From NCBI GenBank assembly GCA_011050685.1, contig DRFF01000106.1, positions 1 through 60,953 of the forward strand: DNA of 60,953 nt. Reading direction: 5' to 3'. The notes under the pieces were generated by a model. The model saw only the letters and a list, made by a program, of their open reading frames with translations. It had not been told where the DNA came from and searched no databases. The DNA is from Aurantimonas coralicida. GTDB lineage: Bacteria > Pseudomonadota > Alphaproteobacteria > Rhizobiales > Rhizobiaceae. Both the position numbers and the translations under genes were made by a program. How positions within the stretch are numbered: the first letter of the stretch is position 1; each line of letters begins with the position of its first letter. Shown in pieces: positions 13,478 through 22,015 of this stretch.

Positions 13478-13497
13478 TGAGACAACATGAGACAGCT
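13478..13497. repeat. Two further TGAGACA 10-bp units
   Basis: TGAGACAACA (13478-13487) and TGAGACAGCT (13488-13497), in tandem and in the same orientation as the main array. Confidence 0.7.
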
Positions 13498-13542
13498 AGG
13501 TGTGTCAAACAACCATAAAGTGGTTAAAAGTAGCCATAACCG

Positions 13543-13761
13543 GTTTTGGCTACCGAAGTCGAGCCGGCTAATCTCAACGATTTCAATCGCTTATTGGTTT
13601 TGGCAGTTTTGGCTACTGGCTCCAAGGCACATAATTCTTCCCAACCCTCTTTATCTATCGATATTTTCCTTTCGGCCGTAGCCAAAACCTAAAACCCCTC
13701 GAAGCTATACGGGACAAGGGTTTGAGGTCGAAAACGGCTGTAGCCAAAACTTCGCCAAAAC
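13543..13761. other. Candidate replication origin with inverted 11-bp iterons
   Basis: GTAGCCAAAAC occurs in reverse orientation at 13543-13553 and 13606-13616, and forward at 13678-13688 and 13740-13750. Eight-base partial copies lie at 13597-13604 and 13754-13761. The two halves face each other across an A/T-rich centre (13617-13677). The layout, next to the primase gene and the other repeat arrays, fits a replication origin. The whole 13014-13828 stretch has no convincing gene; the 64-codon ORF at 13487-13681 crosses these repeats and is discounted. Confidence 0.55.
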
Positions 13762-13778
13762 CTCGAAACGGCCAAAAA

Positions 13779-13807
13779 TAAAAAAGGCCCGCCGAAGCGA
13801 GCCTTTC
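13779..13807 (-). terminator. Rho-independent terminator of the primase transcript
   Basis: Reading leftward: GGCTCGC, loop TTCG, GCGGGCC, then TTTTTTATTTTT. It lies about 22 bases beyond the primase stop and shields the origin-like region from transcription. Confidence 0.85.
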
Positions 13808-13815
13808 GTGATTTC

Positions 13816-13831
13816 GTCTCATGCCGTCTCA
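13816..13831 (-). repeat. Inverted TGAGAC pair overlapping the primase stop codon
   Basis: On the minus strand TGAGACGGCATGAGAC; the first TGA is the stop codon of the primase gene. This is the mirror image of the arrangement at the other end of the module (24359), where TGAGACAGGATGAGACAG overlaps a stop codon in the same way. Confidence 0.7.
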
Positions 13832-16408
13832 GTCGGGCTTTTTCAGCAATTCCCAAATGCGTTCGTTAACGCCGTAACGCTTCGTCGGCCGACCGCCTTT
13901 TGTCCCGCGACGGTCCTCCTCGATCGGATAACACCATCCGCGTGAGACGAGATAGGAGACCGCCTCTTCGACATCTTCGGCGCGCGTGCGAGAGTTGATG
14001 CCCTGAATGCCCGACTCCCGCCGAAGCTCACGCAAGCTGAAATCTTCCAATTTTTCCGTGATGATGTGTTCGGCGATGCGACGCGCGTCTTGCGACTCCT
14101 TCGACTCCATCGCGTGTTGCCAGACGCGGATTTGCATCGGCTTGATGTAGCTGTCGCGCAGGAAGATCGCCCGCTTCACGTAATCCAGGCTGATCTCACT
14201 CGGGAGATCGAGGTCAATGCCGAAGGCCCATTCAAGAAGCATGAGGATCGTCGCCAAGCGCCCAACGAGACCGTCCGACTTGCCGAAGACGGATTGCAGC
14301 CGCGAAGTCGCCTGTAGCTCGTCACGGTTCTTCTGGTTCGCCCATTTGATGTAGTGGCGACGCGCAGCGGCCGAGAGGGGGATCGTCGTGGGTTCCGGCC
14401 CTTGCTCGCCGTCCTCCATCCGAATGTCCTCAAAGAGCCGCCGCAGCAGTCCCTCAAAGTCCGGGGGTGGCGCACTCTCGTTGAGATCGCGGATCGTGGT
14501 TTCGGGCCAGAACGGCATGAAGCGCGGAACGAAGCCGTCGTCGGCCTGTTGATGCCCGGTCACGGATAGGAGGCGATCCGGCTGAATGCCGCCGATGATC
14601 GGCATGGCGAACCTGGGCACATAGAGCGTCTTGCCGTTGTCCTTCACGCGGTCGACCTTGAGCGTGCCGCCGTCGTAGCCTTCAAGGTAGTAGCCGCGAT
14701 CCGAGGAGTTCGAATAGCGGCTCATATCGTCGAAGCGCTGCGCGAGTTCCTGGGCGAAGAGTGCGACGCCGCGCGGCTGACGCTCTTGCAAACGCATCAT
14801 GGCTTCAATCGTGGCGTTGTTCGACACGATCTTGGGCTCGGGTGGCATCGGGGGAGCTTCGGCGTTGGCGGGACGCGCTGGCGGCTCCTCGCCGTCGATC
14901 CTCGCCCGCTTGACCTTCGCCTTCCAATCCTTGAGGACGCCTTCGGCGATTTCCGCGTCTTCCTGCCATCGCTCATAGGCGATCCGCCAGACGCCCATGT
15001 GCGACGCCTCGATCTTGTTCAACGCCTTCTCGATCAACGCCAATGCCGGCGTCTTCTTCGTCGATGGAAGGCCGATGATCATCGCCCATAGGATGAGCGG
15101 TTGCGAGAAGCCGGGGAGAAGTTCGACCTTGATGCTGTTGCCGATCGCCGCTGACGCCCCGGCAAGAACCGCCGCCGCAACGTAGTCGTCCGCGCAGTGC
15201 GCGTTCGTGGCCCCTGCGCGGATCATGCGCGCGATGCTCTTGCCGTAAATGTAGTCAACGTCGAGCGACGGCGCGGGCTCGCGCGTGAAACTGAGAATAG
15301 ATAGATCGGGATCGCCCTTGCGTGCCTTCGGCGCCTCGACAGACGCTCCGTCGCGATCGGTATCGGCCCGATCCATGTCCTCAAAATCTGCCAGGATTTC
15401 CGAGAAGCGCATTGGCTCGGGGCCGGTCGAATCCTCGACCGCGGAATCGGGGAGATCATCGAAATCGTCGTCGATCCCTCGCATCGACAGTTCATGCTCA
15501 TAATCATGCACTGCGGCGATGACCGTCCGCATGGTGATGAGCCTGCCGCGCGTCTCCCGGTTCTTGATGGACTTGTATTGCTGCTTGACGACCTTCGGCC
15601 CGGCCGTCCCGAACTCGTCCTCGCGCTTGTATTTGGCAGGGTTGCGTTTCGAGAACTCGACGAAGATCGGGAGGCCGGCGTCGCCAAGCTCATGCTTGAT
15701 CGCCATGCCCGCTTCGATCCACTTCTCGCGGTCGTCGGCGTGCCAGTCTGGCAGGCGTGAAACGTACTCGCGGACATCCTCTTCGCTGAGGCCGACCGCA
15801 TCGTCAGAAAATTGGTCGTCCTCCTCCCGAAAGACGAACGGGCGGATAACTTCCGCGTCGATCATGGGAACGTTGTGGGGGTCGATCGGCCGAATCCAGC
15901 GGTAGCGATTGCCGGTGTCGGGATGGATCGAGGGGGCCATTGCCACCTGTTTCCCGGTCCCGAAAAGGTCGATCGACCACGCCGGCCCGAGCTTCCCGTT
16001 CTTGCGGCGAACCTGCCGATCCGACTGCGCGATGTTGACCGATGGAAAGTGTGATTCGCAGTTAAAGATGAGATGGACACTGGCCCCGGCCGAGCCGGAT
16101 TTTTGCATCGGAAGCTTGTGGACAATCTTGCCGAATCGCCTCTCAAGCTCTGCCCATACCTCACCCTCACCCGGCTCATCGTGAACGTCGACATCAAAGC
16201 TGTGCGTGTAGCCGTTGCCACCGATCTTCGACCACTTGCCGAGGCGCAGACCAATGTTATAGGCCGCGTCCTTGAAACGCTTCTTGAGCGCGACAAGGCC
16301 CTGTCTCGGCATAGTCGACCATTCGTCGTCAAAGGGTCTCTTCGTCTTCGGCCGAAGGGGTAGCATGGACGCCCCGGCGACGATGAGCCTCGTATTCTCT
16401 TCAAGCAT
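13829..16408 (-). CDS. Bifunctional primase-polymerase with DUF3987 helicase-like domain
   Basis: An 859-residue replication protein. The N-terminal Prim-Pol domain carries the metal-binding SFDVDVHDEP (D72, D74), SGSAGASVH (about 104-112) and the SIDLFGTGKQVAMAPSIHPDTG block. A short linker domain follows (about 205-310). The C-terminal DUF3987 part has the P-loop-like GLPSTKKTP and FMPFWPETT segments of phage and satellite primase-helicases. It should synthesise primers and unwind at the origin. It is transcribed leftward toward the candidate origin, with its own terminator. It is preceded by an HTH gene only eight bases upstream. Confidence 0.88.
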   Translation of the reverse strand: MLEENTRLIVAGASMLPLRPKTKRPFDDEWSTMPRQGLVALKKRFKDAAYNIGLRLGKWSKIGGNGYTHSFDVDVHDEPGEGEVWAELERRFGKIVHKLPMQKSGSAGASVHLIFNCESHFPSVNIAQSDRQVRRKNGKLGPAWSIDLFGTGKQVAMAPSIHPDTGNRYRWIRPIDPHNVPMIDAEVIRPFVFREEDDQFSDDAVGLSEEDVREYVSRLPDWHADDREKWIEAGMAIKHELGDAGLPIFVEFSKRNPAKYKREDEFGTAGPKVVKQQYKSIKNRETRGRLITMRTVIAAVHDYEHELSMRGIDDDFDDLPDSAVEDSTGPEPMRFSEILADFEDMDRADTDRDGASVEAPKARKGDPDLSILSFTREPAPSLDVDYIYGKSIARMIRAGATNAHCADDYVAAAVLAGASAAIGNSIKVELLPGFSQPLILWAMIIGLPSTKKTPALALIEKALNKIEASHMGVWRIAYERWQEDAEIAEGVLKDWKAKVKRARIDGEEPPARPANAEAPPMPPEPKIVSNNATIEAMMRLQERQPRGVALFAQELAQRFDDMSRYSNSSDRGYYLEGYDGGTLKVDRVKDNGKTLYVPRFAMPIIGGIQPDRLLSVTGHQQADDGFVPRFMPFWPETTIRDLNESAPPPDFEGLLRRLFEDIRMEDGEQGPEPTTIPLSAAARRHYIKWANQKNRDELQATSRLQSVFGKSDGLVGRLATILMLLEWAFGIDLDLPSEISLDYVKRAIFLRDSYIKPMQIRVWQHAMESKESQDARRIAEHIITEKLEDFSLRELRRESGIQGINSRTRAEDVEEAVSYLVSRGWCYPIEEDRRGTKGGRPTKRYGVNERIWELLKKPD

Positions 16409-16416
16409 GAAGGTAC

Positions 16417-16689
16417 TCAGCGTGCGAGGAAGGGCAGAAGCATCTCGGCTGTTAACGTCGATCCATCCAAGTCAATAAGCTCTTTGACGCGGCGTCCCGG
16501 CACAATGTCATCGACGAACCATTTATAGACGGCTTTGTTCGTGATGCCGATATCTTCACCGATCTTGACGCAATCGAGGACCTGCGAATTTTTTTCTGAA
16601 TGATGATTGGGAAGGTGGCTGAAAAATAGCTTGTAAAGCTTACTGTCCCTAGCGTTTCCGTACATCAAGATATTGTCGTCGCGCGCCAT
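16417..16689 (-). CDS. Cro/CI-like HTH regulator
   Basis: A 90-residue protein; the ATG at 16689 has a GCGGGA site upstream, and the extension to 16773 would run through the operator. The C-terminal half is a helix-turn-helix (DCVKIGEDIGITNKAVYKWFVDDIVPGRRVKELIDL), preceded by a hydrophilic N-terminus. It is divergent from the early operon and upstream of the primase on the same strand, so it probably controls the replication switch. It is one of two candidates for binding the 17-bp operators. Confidence 0.7.
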   Translation of the reverse strand: MARDDNILMYGNARDSKLYKLFFSHLPNHHSEKNSQVLDCVKIGEDIGITNKAVYKWFVDDIVPGRRVKELIDLDGSTLTAEMLLPFLAR

Positions 16690-16749
16690 TGAAATCCCGC
16701 TTCCATCGATCCTTTGATGATCGAGGCTTACCCGTTTGGCGAATAAATT

Positions 16750-16766
16750 GTCAACGCTCGGTTGAC
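16750..16766. promoter_or_regulatory. 17-bp operator (copy 3) holding both divergent -35 elements
   Basis: GTCAACGCTCGGTTGAC, the most symmetric of the four copies (GTCAAC-N5-GTTGAC). The right half gives TTGACG for the rightward early operon (weak -10 TTTAAG at 16785-16790), and the left half gives TTGACA for the leftward regulator-primase transcript. A bound repressor would shut both directions. Confidence 0.65.
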
Positions 16767-16836
16767 GTGACACGGCAAATCGTTTTTAAGCGGGTTTGTC
16801 GATTTGACTGACATTTATCCAACCAGGAGAACACGC

Positions 16837-17316
16837 ATGTCCAACCTTGAAGCCGAGATCGTCAAGCTGCGCGAGGCGGTCGAAGAGAACACTTCCTTCC
16901 TCAAAAGCATGACCGCCAAGGCATCGTCTTCGAAGCCGGCTGGCGAGGACAAGGACACGGCCGACAAGGGCAATGCCGACGAGAAGCCGGCGACGCGCGG
17001 ACGCGGCAAGGGTACGACGGCCAAGAAGGACAAGGCCCCGACCGTCGCCGAGATGAAGACCATCGGCGAAGCCTTCCTCGACGTGAAGGATGAGGACGAA
17101 TACGCCGAGCGCCGCAAGGTCCTCAGCGCCATCGCCGATCACTTCGAAGCCGAGCGTTTCACCGCCATCGACAGCGCCAACCGCCTCGTTGCCCGCGATC
17201 TCATCACCCTTGCGACGGCCGGCGATCTCGACATCGACGACATCGCTGGTGCGATCGAGTCCTTGGGCGATGGTGACTCCGACGCGAAGTCGAGCCGTCG
17301 CAACGACGACATCTGA
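16837..17316 (+). CDS. Hypothetical early protein with coiled coil and charged tail
   Basis: A 159-residue protein, first gene of the rightward early operon; ATG 16837 follows AGGAGA. It opens with a heptad-like helix (NLEAEIVKLREAVEENTSFLKSM), continues as a Lys/Ala/Gly-rich linker (about 25-70), then a helical domain (VAEMKTIGEAFLDVKDEDEYAERRKVLSAI). The tail ends SSRRNDDI, nearly the same as the SRRNNDDI end of the DUF2815 protein two genes on. The shared tail hints that both bind the same partner. Not recognised as a named family. Confidence 0.7.
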   Translation: MSNLEAEIVKLREAVEENTSFLKSMTAKASSSKPAGEDKDTADKGNADEKPATRGRGKGTTAKKDKAPTVAEMKTIGEAFLDVKDEDEYAERRKVLSAIADHFEAERFTAIDSANRLVARDLITLATAGDLDIDDIAGAIESLGDGDSDAKSSRRNDDI

Positions 17317-17322
17317 TCCGAA

Positions 17323-17488
17323 TCGCGGCGGGGCTCCTCCCTCTAGTCACCCCGCCGCGACAACTGAGAGACGGGACCACCCCTCCCCGGCCCCGTCTCT
17401 CGCCTCCCGTGAGCCTTTTGGCGAAGCGGGGCGTCCCTTTCACCCGATTTGTTTTGCCGCAATCCCGGTTGTCGAAACGCCCCGCTTC
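17323..17488 (+). ncRNA. Three tandem perfect stem-loops between early genes
   Basis: The 200-base gap holds three perfect inverted repeats: an 11-bp stem with a 16-base loop (17323-17333/17350-17360), a 10-bp stem with a 16-base loop (17366-17375/17392-17401), and a 12-bp stem with a 42-base loop (17423-17434/17477-17488). No U-run follows, so simple termination is unlikely. A structured leader, RNA-processing site or attenuator for the downstream nuclease and ssDNA-binding genes is possible. RNA function is inferred from symmetry only. Confidence 0.5.
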
Positions 17489-17516
17489 ACCCAAACGCTC
17501 ATTCTGTAGGGGTTCA

Positions 17517-18719
17517 ATGTCTGTCCGCAAGATCGCTGATACCGGACATGCTGAGGTCGGCCCGTCCAAGCTCGCCAGGGCGCTTCGTTGCCCCGGCAGC
17601 GTGGCGTTCCTTGCCGACATTGAAGACGACGCCGGCATTCCCGCCGCAGAGGGAACGATCCTTCATAGCTTCTGCGAAGACGCCCTCACGCAAAACATAC
17701 TCGCCGAAGACTTCATAGGTGAGTGCCGCGAGCATGACGGCCACCGGTATACGCTCAACGAAGTCGATGCGGAGCTAATGCAAGACGGCCTCGATCGCCT
17801 CGACATGATCCCCGGAAAACTCTTCGTCGAAAAGCGACTGGACCTCGATCGCTTCATGCCTGGGCAGTACGGGACGATGGACGTGGGGATCATGTCGCTG
17901 CGGTCCCGCGTCGCCCATGTGTGGGATTGGAAGTGGGGATATGTCCCGGTCGATCCTGTCCGTAATGAACAAGCGATGGCCTACGCCCTAGGGTTTTGGG
18001 ACAACTTCATTCGGGGCAACCCCGATTATGAGCATATCGACCAATTCCGCATTCACATCTGTCAGCCGCGCACGGTTCGCGGTGGCGGTGAATGGGATGT
18101 CAGTCTTGAGGACTTGCTGGCCTTTGGCCGGGAGATCAAGCCGAAGGTCGCGATGTGTTTCGAGCCGGATGCCCCGCGCGTCCCCGGCGAGGTTCAATGC
18201 AAATATTGCGACGGGGCGCGAAGCCTCACTTGCCCGGAATATAAGGCGTTCAACCTCCAAGCGCTGATCGACGATTTCGATGAGATGGATGAGCGGTGGG
18301 AAATGGGCCTGGGGCCGCGTCTGCCCGAACTGACGCCCGATCGACGGTCCTTCCTGATCGAGAACCGCCCGATGTTCGAAAAGTTCTTTGACCGGATCGA
18401 GAACGAGGCGCTCGACGACTTCATTAAGGGGCGCCCGGTGCCCCGCTTCAAGGCCGTCGAGGGTCGTCGTCCGCCGCGTAAATGGAACCCGGCCGATGAG
18501 GATGCGGTTCGGAATCGGCTTGAGAAGGCACTAGGCGAGGACGCCTACACTCGAAAGCTACTTTCCCCAACCCAAGCGGAAAAAGAACTTCCGCCAAGGC
18601 TCTTCGGAAATATCGAAGAGTACGTCGCCCCTTCCGAGCGCAAGTCGATCCTCGTCAGCGAGGACGACGCTCGGGAACCCATCCAAATCATCGACGACGA
18701 GTTCGACGATTTGGATTAA
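17517..18719 (+). CDS. DUF2800 family PD-(D/E)XK nuclease
   Basis: A 400-residue RecB/Cas4-like nuclease of the DUF2800 family. Motifs in order: AAEGTILHSFCEDAL (G-x-x-x-H), DVGIMSLRSRVAHVWDWKWGY with the D...DxK pair, NEQAMAYALGF (Q-x-x-x-Y), and a CKYCDGARSLTCPEY cysteine cluster that may bind a metal. The start is ATG 17517 after AGGGG. DUF2800 and DUF2815 genes travel together in phage replication modules; a recombination or end-processing role is likely. It is the second gene of the early operon. Confidence 0.85.
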   Translation: MSVRKIADTGHAEVGPSKLARALRCPGSVAFLADIEDDAGIPAAEGTILHSFCEDALTQNILAEDFIGECREHDGHRYTLNEVDAELMQDGLDRLDMIPGKLFVEKRLDLDRFMPGQYGTMDVGIMSLRSRVAHVWDWKWGYVPVDPVRNEQAMAYALGFWDNFIRGNPDYEHIDQFRIHICQPRTVRGGGEWDVSLEDLLAFGREIKPKVAMCFEPDAPRVPGEVQCKYCDGARSLTCPEYKAFNLQALIDDFDEMDERWEMGLGPRLPELTPDRRSFLIENRPMFEKFFDRIENEALDDFIKGRPVPRFKAVEGRRPPRKWNPADEDAVRNRLEKALGEDAYTRKLLSPTQAEKELPPRLFGNIEEYVAPSERKSILVSEDDAREPIQIIDDEFDDLD

Positions 18720-18744
18720 CCGTCAACCAAAAGGTGTCATAACA

Positions 18745-19707
18745 ATGGCTGAAAAAGACCCGACTAAGGTCAAACTCAACGATGTGAGGCTGTCCTTCCC
18801 TAACCTCTTCGCCCCTCGCGGATTCGGCAAGAGCAACCGGGGAAAGCCCGCATATTCGGCGTCATTCTTCGTCCCCAAGGACGGGAAGCGCGGCGAGATG
18901 ATGTACGACGACATCCTCGACGCGATCGACGCTGCAAAGGAAAAGGAATGGGGTTCCGATTCGAAGAAGTGGCCGAAGGTCAAGAAGGTCAACATCGCCG
19001 TCAAGGATGGCGACAAGCCTGCCGACGAGGACGACGACCCGAAGCCCGAGGAAGAGGGTATGTACGTCGTCGCTGCGCGCAATTACAAGCAGCCCCGCGT
19101 CCTCGACCGCGACAAGACCGAACTTCACGAGTCCGATGGCCTCCCTTACGGCGGCTGCTATGTCGATGGCATCGTGCGTTTTTGGGCGCAGACCTACGAA
19201 GGCATTCCCCGGATCAATTGCTCGTTGGAAGGGGTCAGGTATCGCCGTAAGGGCGAGCCCTTCGGTGCGGCGCCGCTCGATCCCGATGAGTTCGATAATC
19301 TCCCCGAGGAGGAAGAAGAGGACGAAGGGGGTTCCCGGCGTTCCAGCCGTCGCCGTGATGCGGAAGAAGGCGACGACGATCGCGGCTCTCGCCGCAGCCG
19401 CCGTGATGCGGAAGAAGGCGACGACGATCGCGGCTCTCGCCGCAGCCGCCGTGACCGGGACGACGAAGACGAGGATCGCGGCTCCCGCCGCAGCCGTCGC
19501 GACAAGGACGACGAAGACGAGGATCGGGGTTCCCGCCGCAGCCGTCGCGATGAGGACGACGAAGACGAGGATCGGGGTTCCCGCCGCAGCCGTCGCGATG
19601 AGGACGACGATTCCGATGACCGGCCGGCCCGCCGCAGCCGCCGTGACGCGGATGAAGACGAGGATCGCGGCTCCCGCCGCAGCCGCCGCAACAACGACGA
19701 CATCTAG
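18745..19707 (+). CDS. DUF2815 ssDNA-binding-like protein with repetitive charged tail
   Basis: A 320-residue protein. Residues 1 to about 190 are a DUF2815 domain (NDVRLSFPNLFAPRGF, PAYSASFFVPKDGK, then GLPYGGCYVDGIVRFWAQ), thought to be an OB-fold ssDNA-binding protein of phage replication. From about residue 198 the protein becomes eight 15-16 residue repeats of the type RGSRRSRRD followed by acidic DDEDED, ending SRRNNDDI. Bacterial SSBs also have a disordered tail with an acidic tip, but this alternating Arg/Ser and Asp/Glu repeat is far longer. Repeat number may vary between relatives. Confidence 0.85.
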   Translation: MAEKDPTKVKLNDVRLSFPNLFAPRGFGKSNRGKPAYSASFFVPKDGKRGEMMYDDILDAIDAAKEKEWGSDSKKWPKVKKVNIAVKDGDKPADEDDDPKPEEEGMYVVAARNYKQPRVLDRDKTELHESDGLPYGGCYVDGIVRFWAQTYEGIPRINCSLEGVRYRRKGEPFGAAPLDPDEFDNLPEEEEEDEGGSRRSSRRRDAEEGDDDRGSRRSRRDAEEGDDDRGSRRSRRDRDDEDEDRGSRRSRRDKDDEDEDRGSRRSRRDEDDEDEDRGSRRSRRDEDDDSDDRPARRSRRDADEDEDRGSRRSRRNNDDI

Positions 19708-19748
19708 CGGGAGATGGCCGGGGCGTTCGCGTCCCGGCCGCATCATTT

Positions 19749-21704
19749 ATGCAAAAGCGAACGTTCGTCTTCGACATCGAGATATATTGGAACTACTTTT
19801 GCATCATCTTCAAGGAGATCGGTGGCAAGAAGGCTGTCTTCTCTTGGGAGATGGACGACAGAGGCGCGATCGATACTAAGAGCCTTCGCAGATTTGTCCT
19901 GCGGCATCGGATCATCGGCTTCTACTCTGCCAACTTCGATATGCCAGTGCTGTTCGGAGCGTTGGCAGGATTCAATTGCGAGCGTCTAAAAGAGATCGCA
20001 AACGCGATCATCGAAGAAGGATCGAAGCCTTGGGATGTTGAAAAGGCATACGGTTTCAGGATCGATCGAAACGTCGATCATATCGATCTTTTCAATATCC
20101 CAAAGGGTCAATACGGACTCAAGATATACAACGGGCGTCTGCATGGTAAGCGGATGCAGGACTTGCCGTATGAGCCTGATCGCATCCTCACCCAAGACGA
20201 AATGGATGAGGTATACGACTATTGCTTGAACGATCTCGACGCTACCGAGCTTTTGTTCGAAGAATGCTCGAAACAGATCGCCCTTCGCGAGAAGATGGGC
20301 GACGAGTACGGGATCGACCTTCGGTCAAAGTCTGACGCGCAAGTCGCCGAGGCGGTGATCAAGAGCGAGGTCGCCTCAGTCCTCGGGTACGAAGTGAAGC
20401 GGCCCGAGATCGCGCCAGGGACAACCTACCGCTACAACGTCCCCGCCTACATCAAGTTCAAGCACCCCGAGCTTCGGGACATTCTCGACATCATTCGCGA
20501 AACTAAGTTTCGAGTTTCGCCGTCTGGCAATATCAAGATGCCAGACACCCTTGCCGACGCCGAAATCAAGATCGGCAAGGGTGTCTATCGGATGGGGATT
20601 GGCGGGCTTCATAGCTCCGAAAAGTCGACCGTCCATAAGGCTGAGAACGGGTATTTCCTCGTCGATCGGGACGTGACCTCCTACTACCCGGCCATCATCA
20701 TCAATCAGAACCTCTTTCCGAAGCAGATGGGGTTCGCCTTCCAAAAGGTCTATCAGCGGATCGTCGACCGGCGTCTGGCCGCGAAGAAAGAGGGCGCCGA
20801 AGCCTACGATGAGATTGACGACCTCAAGGCCAAGCTGGAAAAGACGAACCGCGATCCAGACGCCGGCCCGTCCCTCATTGAAGAGCGGATTGAGGAGCTT
20901 AAAAACTCAGCCTCCATCTTCACGACCGTCGCCGACAGCCTCAAGATCACCATCAACGGGTCCTTCGGCAAGTTCGGCAATCGGTGGTCGGCCCTCTACT
21001 CGCCGCAGCTTCTAATCCAAACGACGATCACCGGGCAATTGTCGTTGCTCTTGCTCATCGAATGGCTTGATGAGGATGGGATCGAGGTCGTGTCGGCGAA
21101 CACTGACGGCATCGTGATCCGCTGCCATGAGGACGACCGCGATCTCTACCTCGACATCATCAAAGAATGGGAAGAGGCGACACAGTTCGTCACCGAAGAG
21201 ACGGGCTATGACGCCCTCCTAAGCCGGGACGTTAATAACTACATTGCGGTTAAGAAAGACGGCAAGGGGTATAAGACGAAGGGTGCGTTTGCAATCCCCG
21301 ATGAGGGCAAGGTCAGCGTCGATAAGAACCCGACGAATGAGATCGCCGTGCAAGCCGCGATCGATCATATCCTTCACGGAACCCCGATATGGGCGACTGT
21401 TGTCGCATCGAACGATATTCGCCGCTTCATCACCGTGCGGACGGTCAAGGGTGGCGCCGTCGATCAGGATGGCGAATATCTCGGCAAGGCGATCCGCTGG
21501 TATTACTCGACCGATGTTCATGACTCGATCCGCTATAAGAACGCGACGGCCAAGGGCAATCACAATGCCGTCCCGAGGACCGAGGGTGCCCGCGCTTGTA
21601 TGGAGCTTCCTGACGAGCTTCCCGACGACATCGACCATTCATGGTACGCCCGCGAGGCCCGCTCGATCCTGACGCAAGTCGGCTATCAGCGGAAGCTCAT
21701 CTAA
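19749..21704 (+). CDS. Family B DNA polymerase with 3'-5' exonuclease
   Basis: A compact 651-residue replicative polymerase. Exonuclease motifs: FDIE (D9, E11), SANFD (N62, D64), YCLND (Y158, D162). Polymerase motifs: A, DVTSYYPAIII (D308); B, KITINGSFGKFG (K399, G407); C, SANTDGIVI (D453), where the first Asp of the usual DTD is Asn. The second, metal-binding Asp is kept. A charged helical insert (about 340-388) lies between motifs A and B. It probably extends the Prim-Pol primers. It starts 41 bases after the DUF2815 stop, within the early operon. Confidence 0.9.
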   Translation: MQKRTFVFDIEIYWNYFCIIFKEIGGKKAVFSWEMDDRGAIDTKSLRRFVLRHRIIGFYSANFDMPVLFGALAGFNCERLKEIANAIIEEGSKPWDVEKAYGFRIDRNVDHIDLFNIPKGQYGLKIYNGRLHGKRMQDLPYEPDRILTQDEMDEVYDYCLNDLDATELLFEECSKQIALREKMGDEYGIDLRSKSDAQVAEAVIKSEVASVLGYEVKRPEIAPGTTYRYNVPAYIKFKHPELRDILDIIRETKFRVSPSGNIKMPDTLADAEIKIGKGVYRMGIGGLHSSEKSTVHKAENGYFLVDRDVTSYYPAIIINQNLFPKQMGFAFQKVYQRIVDRRLAAKKEGAEAYDEIDDLKAKLEKTNRDPDAGPSLIEERIEELKNSASIFTTVADSLKITINGSFGKFGNRWSALYSPQLLIQTTITGQLSLLLLIEWLDEDGIEVVSANTDGIVIRCHEDDRDLYLDIIKEWEEATQFVTEETGYDALLSRDVNNYIAVKKDGKGYKTKGAFAIPDEGKVSVDKNPTNEIAVQAAIDHILHGTPIWATVVASNDIRRFITVRTVKGGAVDQDGEYLGKAIRWYYSTDVHDSIRYKNATAKGNHNAVPRTEGARACMELPDELPDDIDHSWYAREARSILTQVGYQRKLI

Positions 21705-22015
21705 TGGGGCGGCAAGGAGGCCCCTTAGAGTCATACATCGAACGCCGCGTGGTGAAGTTCGGTGAAAGGCTCGGATACGTCGTCCGCAAGGTCCAGTGGG
21801 TGGCGCGAAAAGGGGCGCCCGATCGGGTCTTCATGGGGTCCGGCTTCACCCTATGGATCGAGTTCAAGCAGTTGGGCGTAAAGCCCGAGCCGCATCAAGC
21901 CAAAGAGCATATGCGGATGCGCTCGGCCGGCCAACTCGTCTTCGTCATCGACAACATAGCGGACGGTGAGGCGCTTCTACGGCGGTACGCGCGAGACCAC
22001 GCCGACGTTCTATGA
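21704..22015 (+). CDS. VRR-NUC domain nuclease
   Basis: A 103-residue stand-alone VRR-NUC nuclease. It shows the signature E-R-R-V start (LESYIERRVVKFGERLGYVVRKVQWVARKG), GAPDRVFMGSG with the catalytic Asp, WIEFKQLG with E-x-K, and a following HQ. These proteins cut branched or flapped DNA, and phage copies sit beside helicases. The start ATG overlaps the polymerase stop (TAATG), and the end overlaps the helicase start (ATGA). It is translationally coupled on both sides, so polymerase, nuclease and helicase form one block. Confidence 0.9.
   Translation: MGRQGGPLESYIERRVVKFGERLGYVVRKVQWVARKGAPDRVFMGSGFTLWIEFKQLGVKPEPHQAKEHMRMRSAGQLVFVIDNIADGEALLRRYARDHADVL

Noticed and set aside
13487-13681. 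64-residue rightward ORF
   Set aside because: It crosses the GTAGCCAAAAC repeats, has biased Trp/Leu/Ser content and no ribosome site; treated as noncoding origin region.
19194-19777. Leftward ORFs rich in Ser/Arg/Gly or Ala/Val
   Set aside because: They are antisense shadows of the repetitive tail of the DUF2815 gene.
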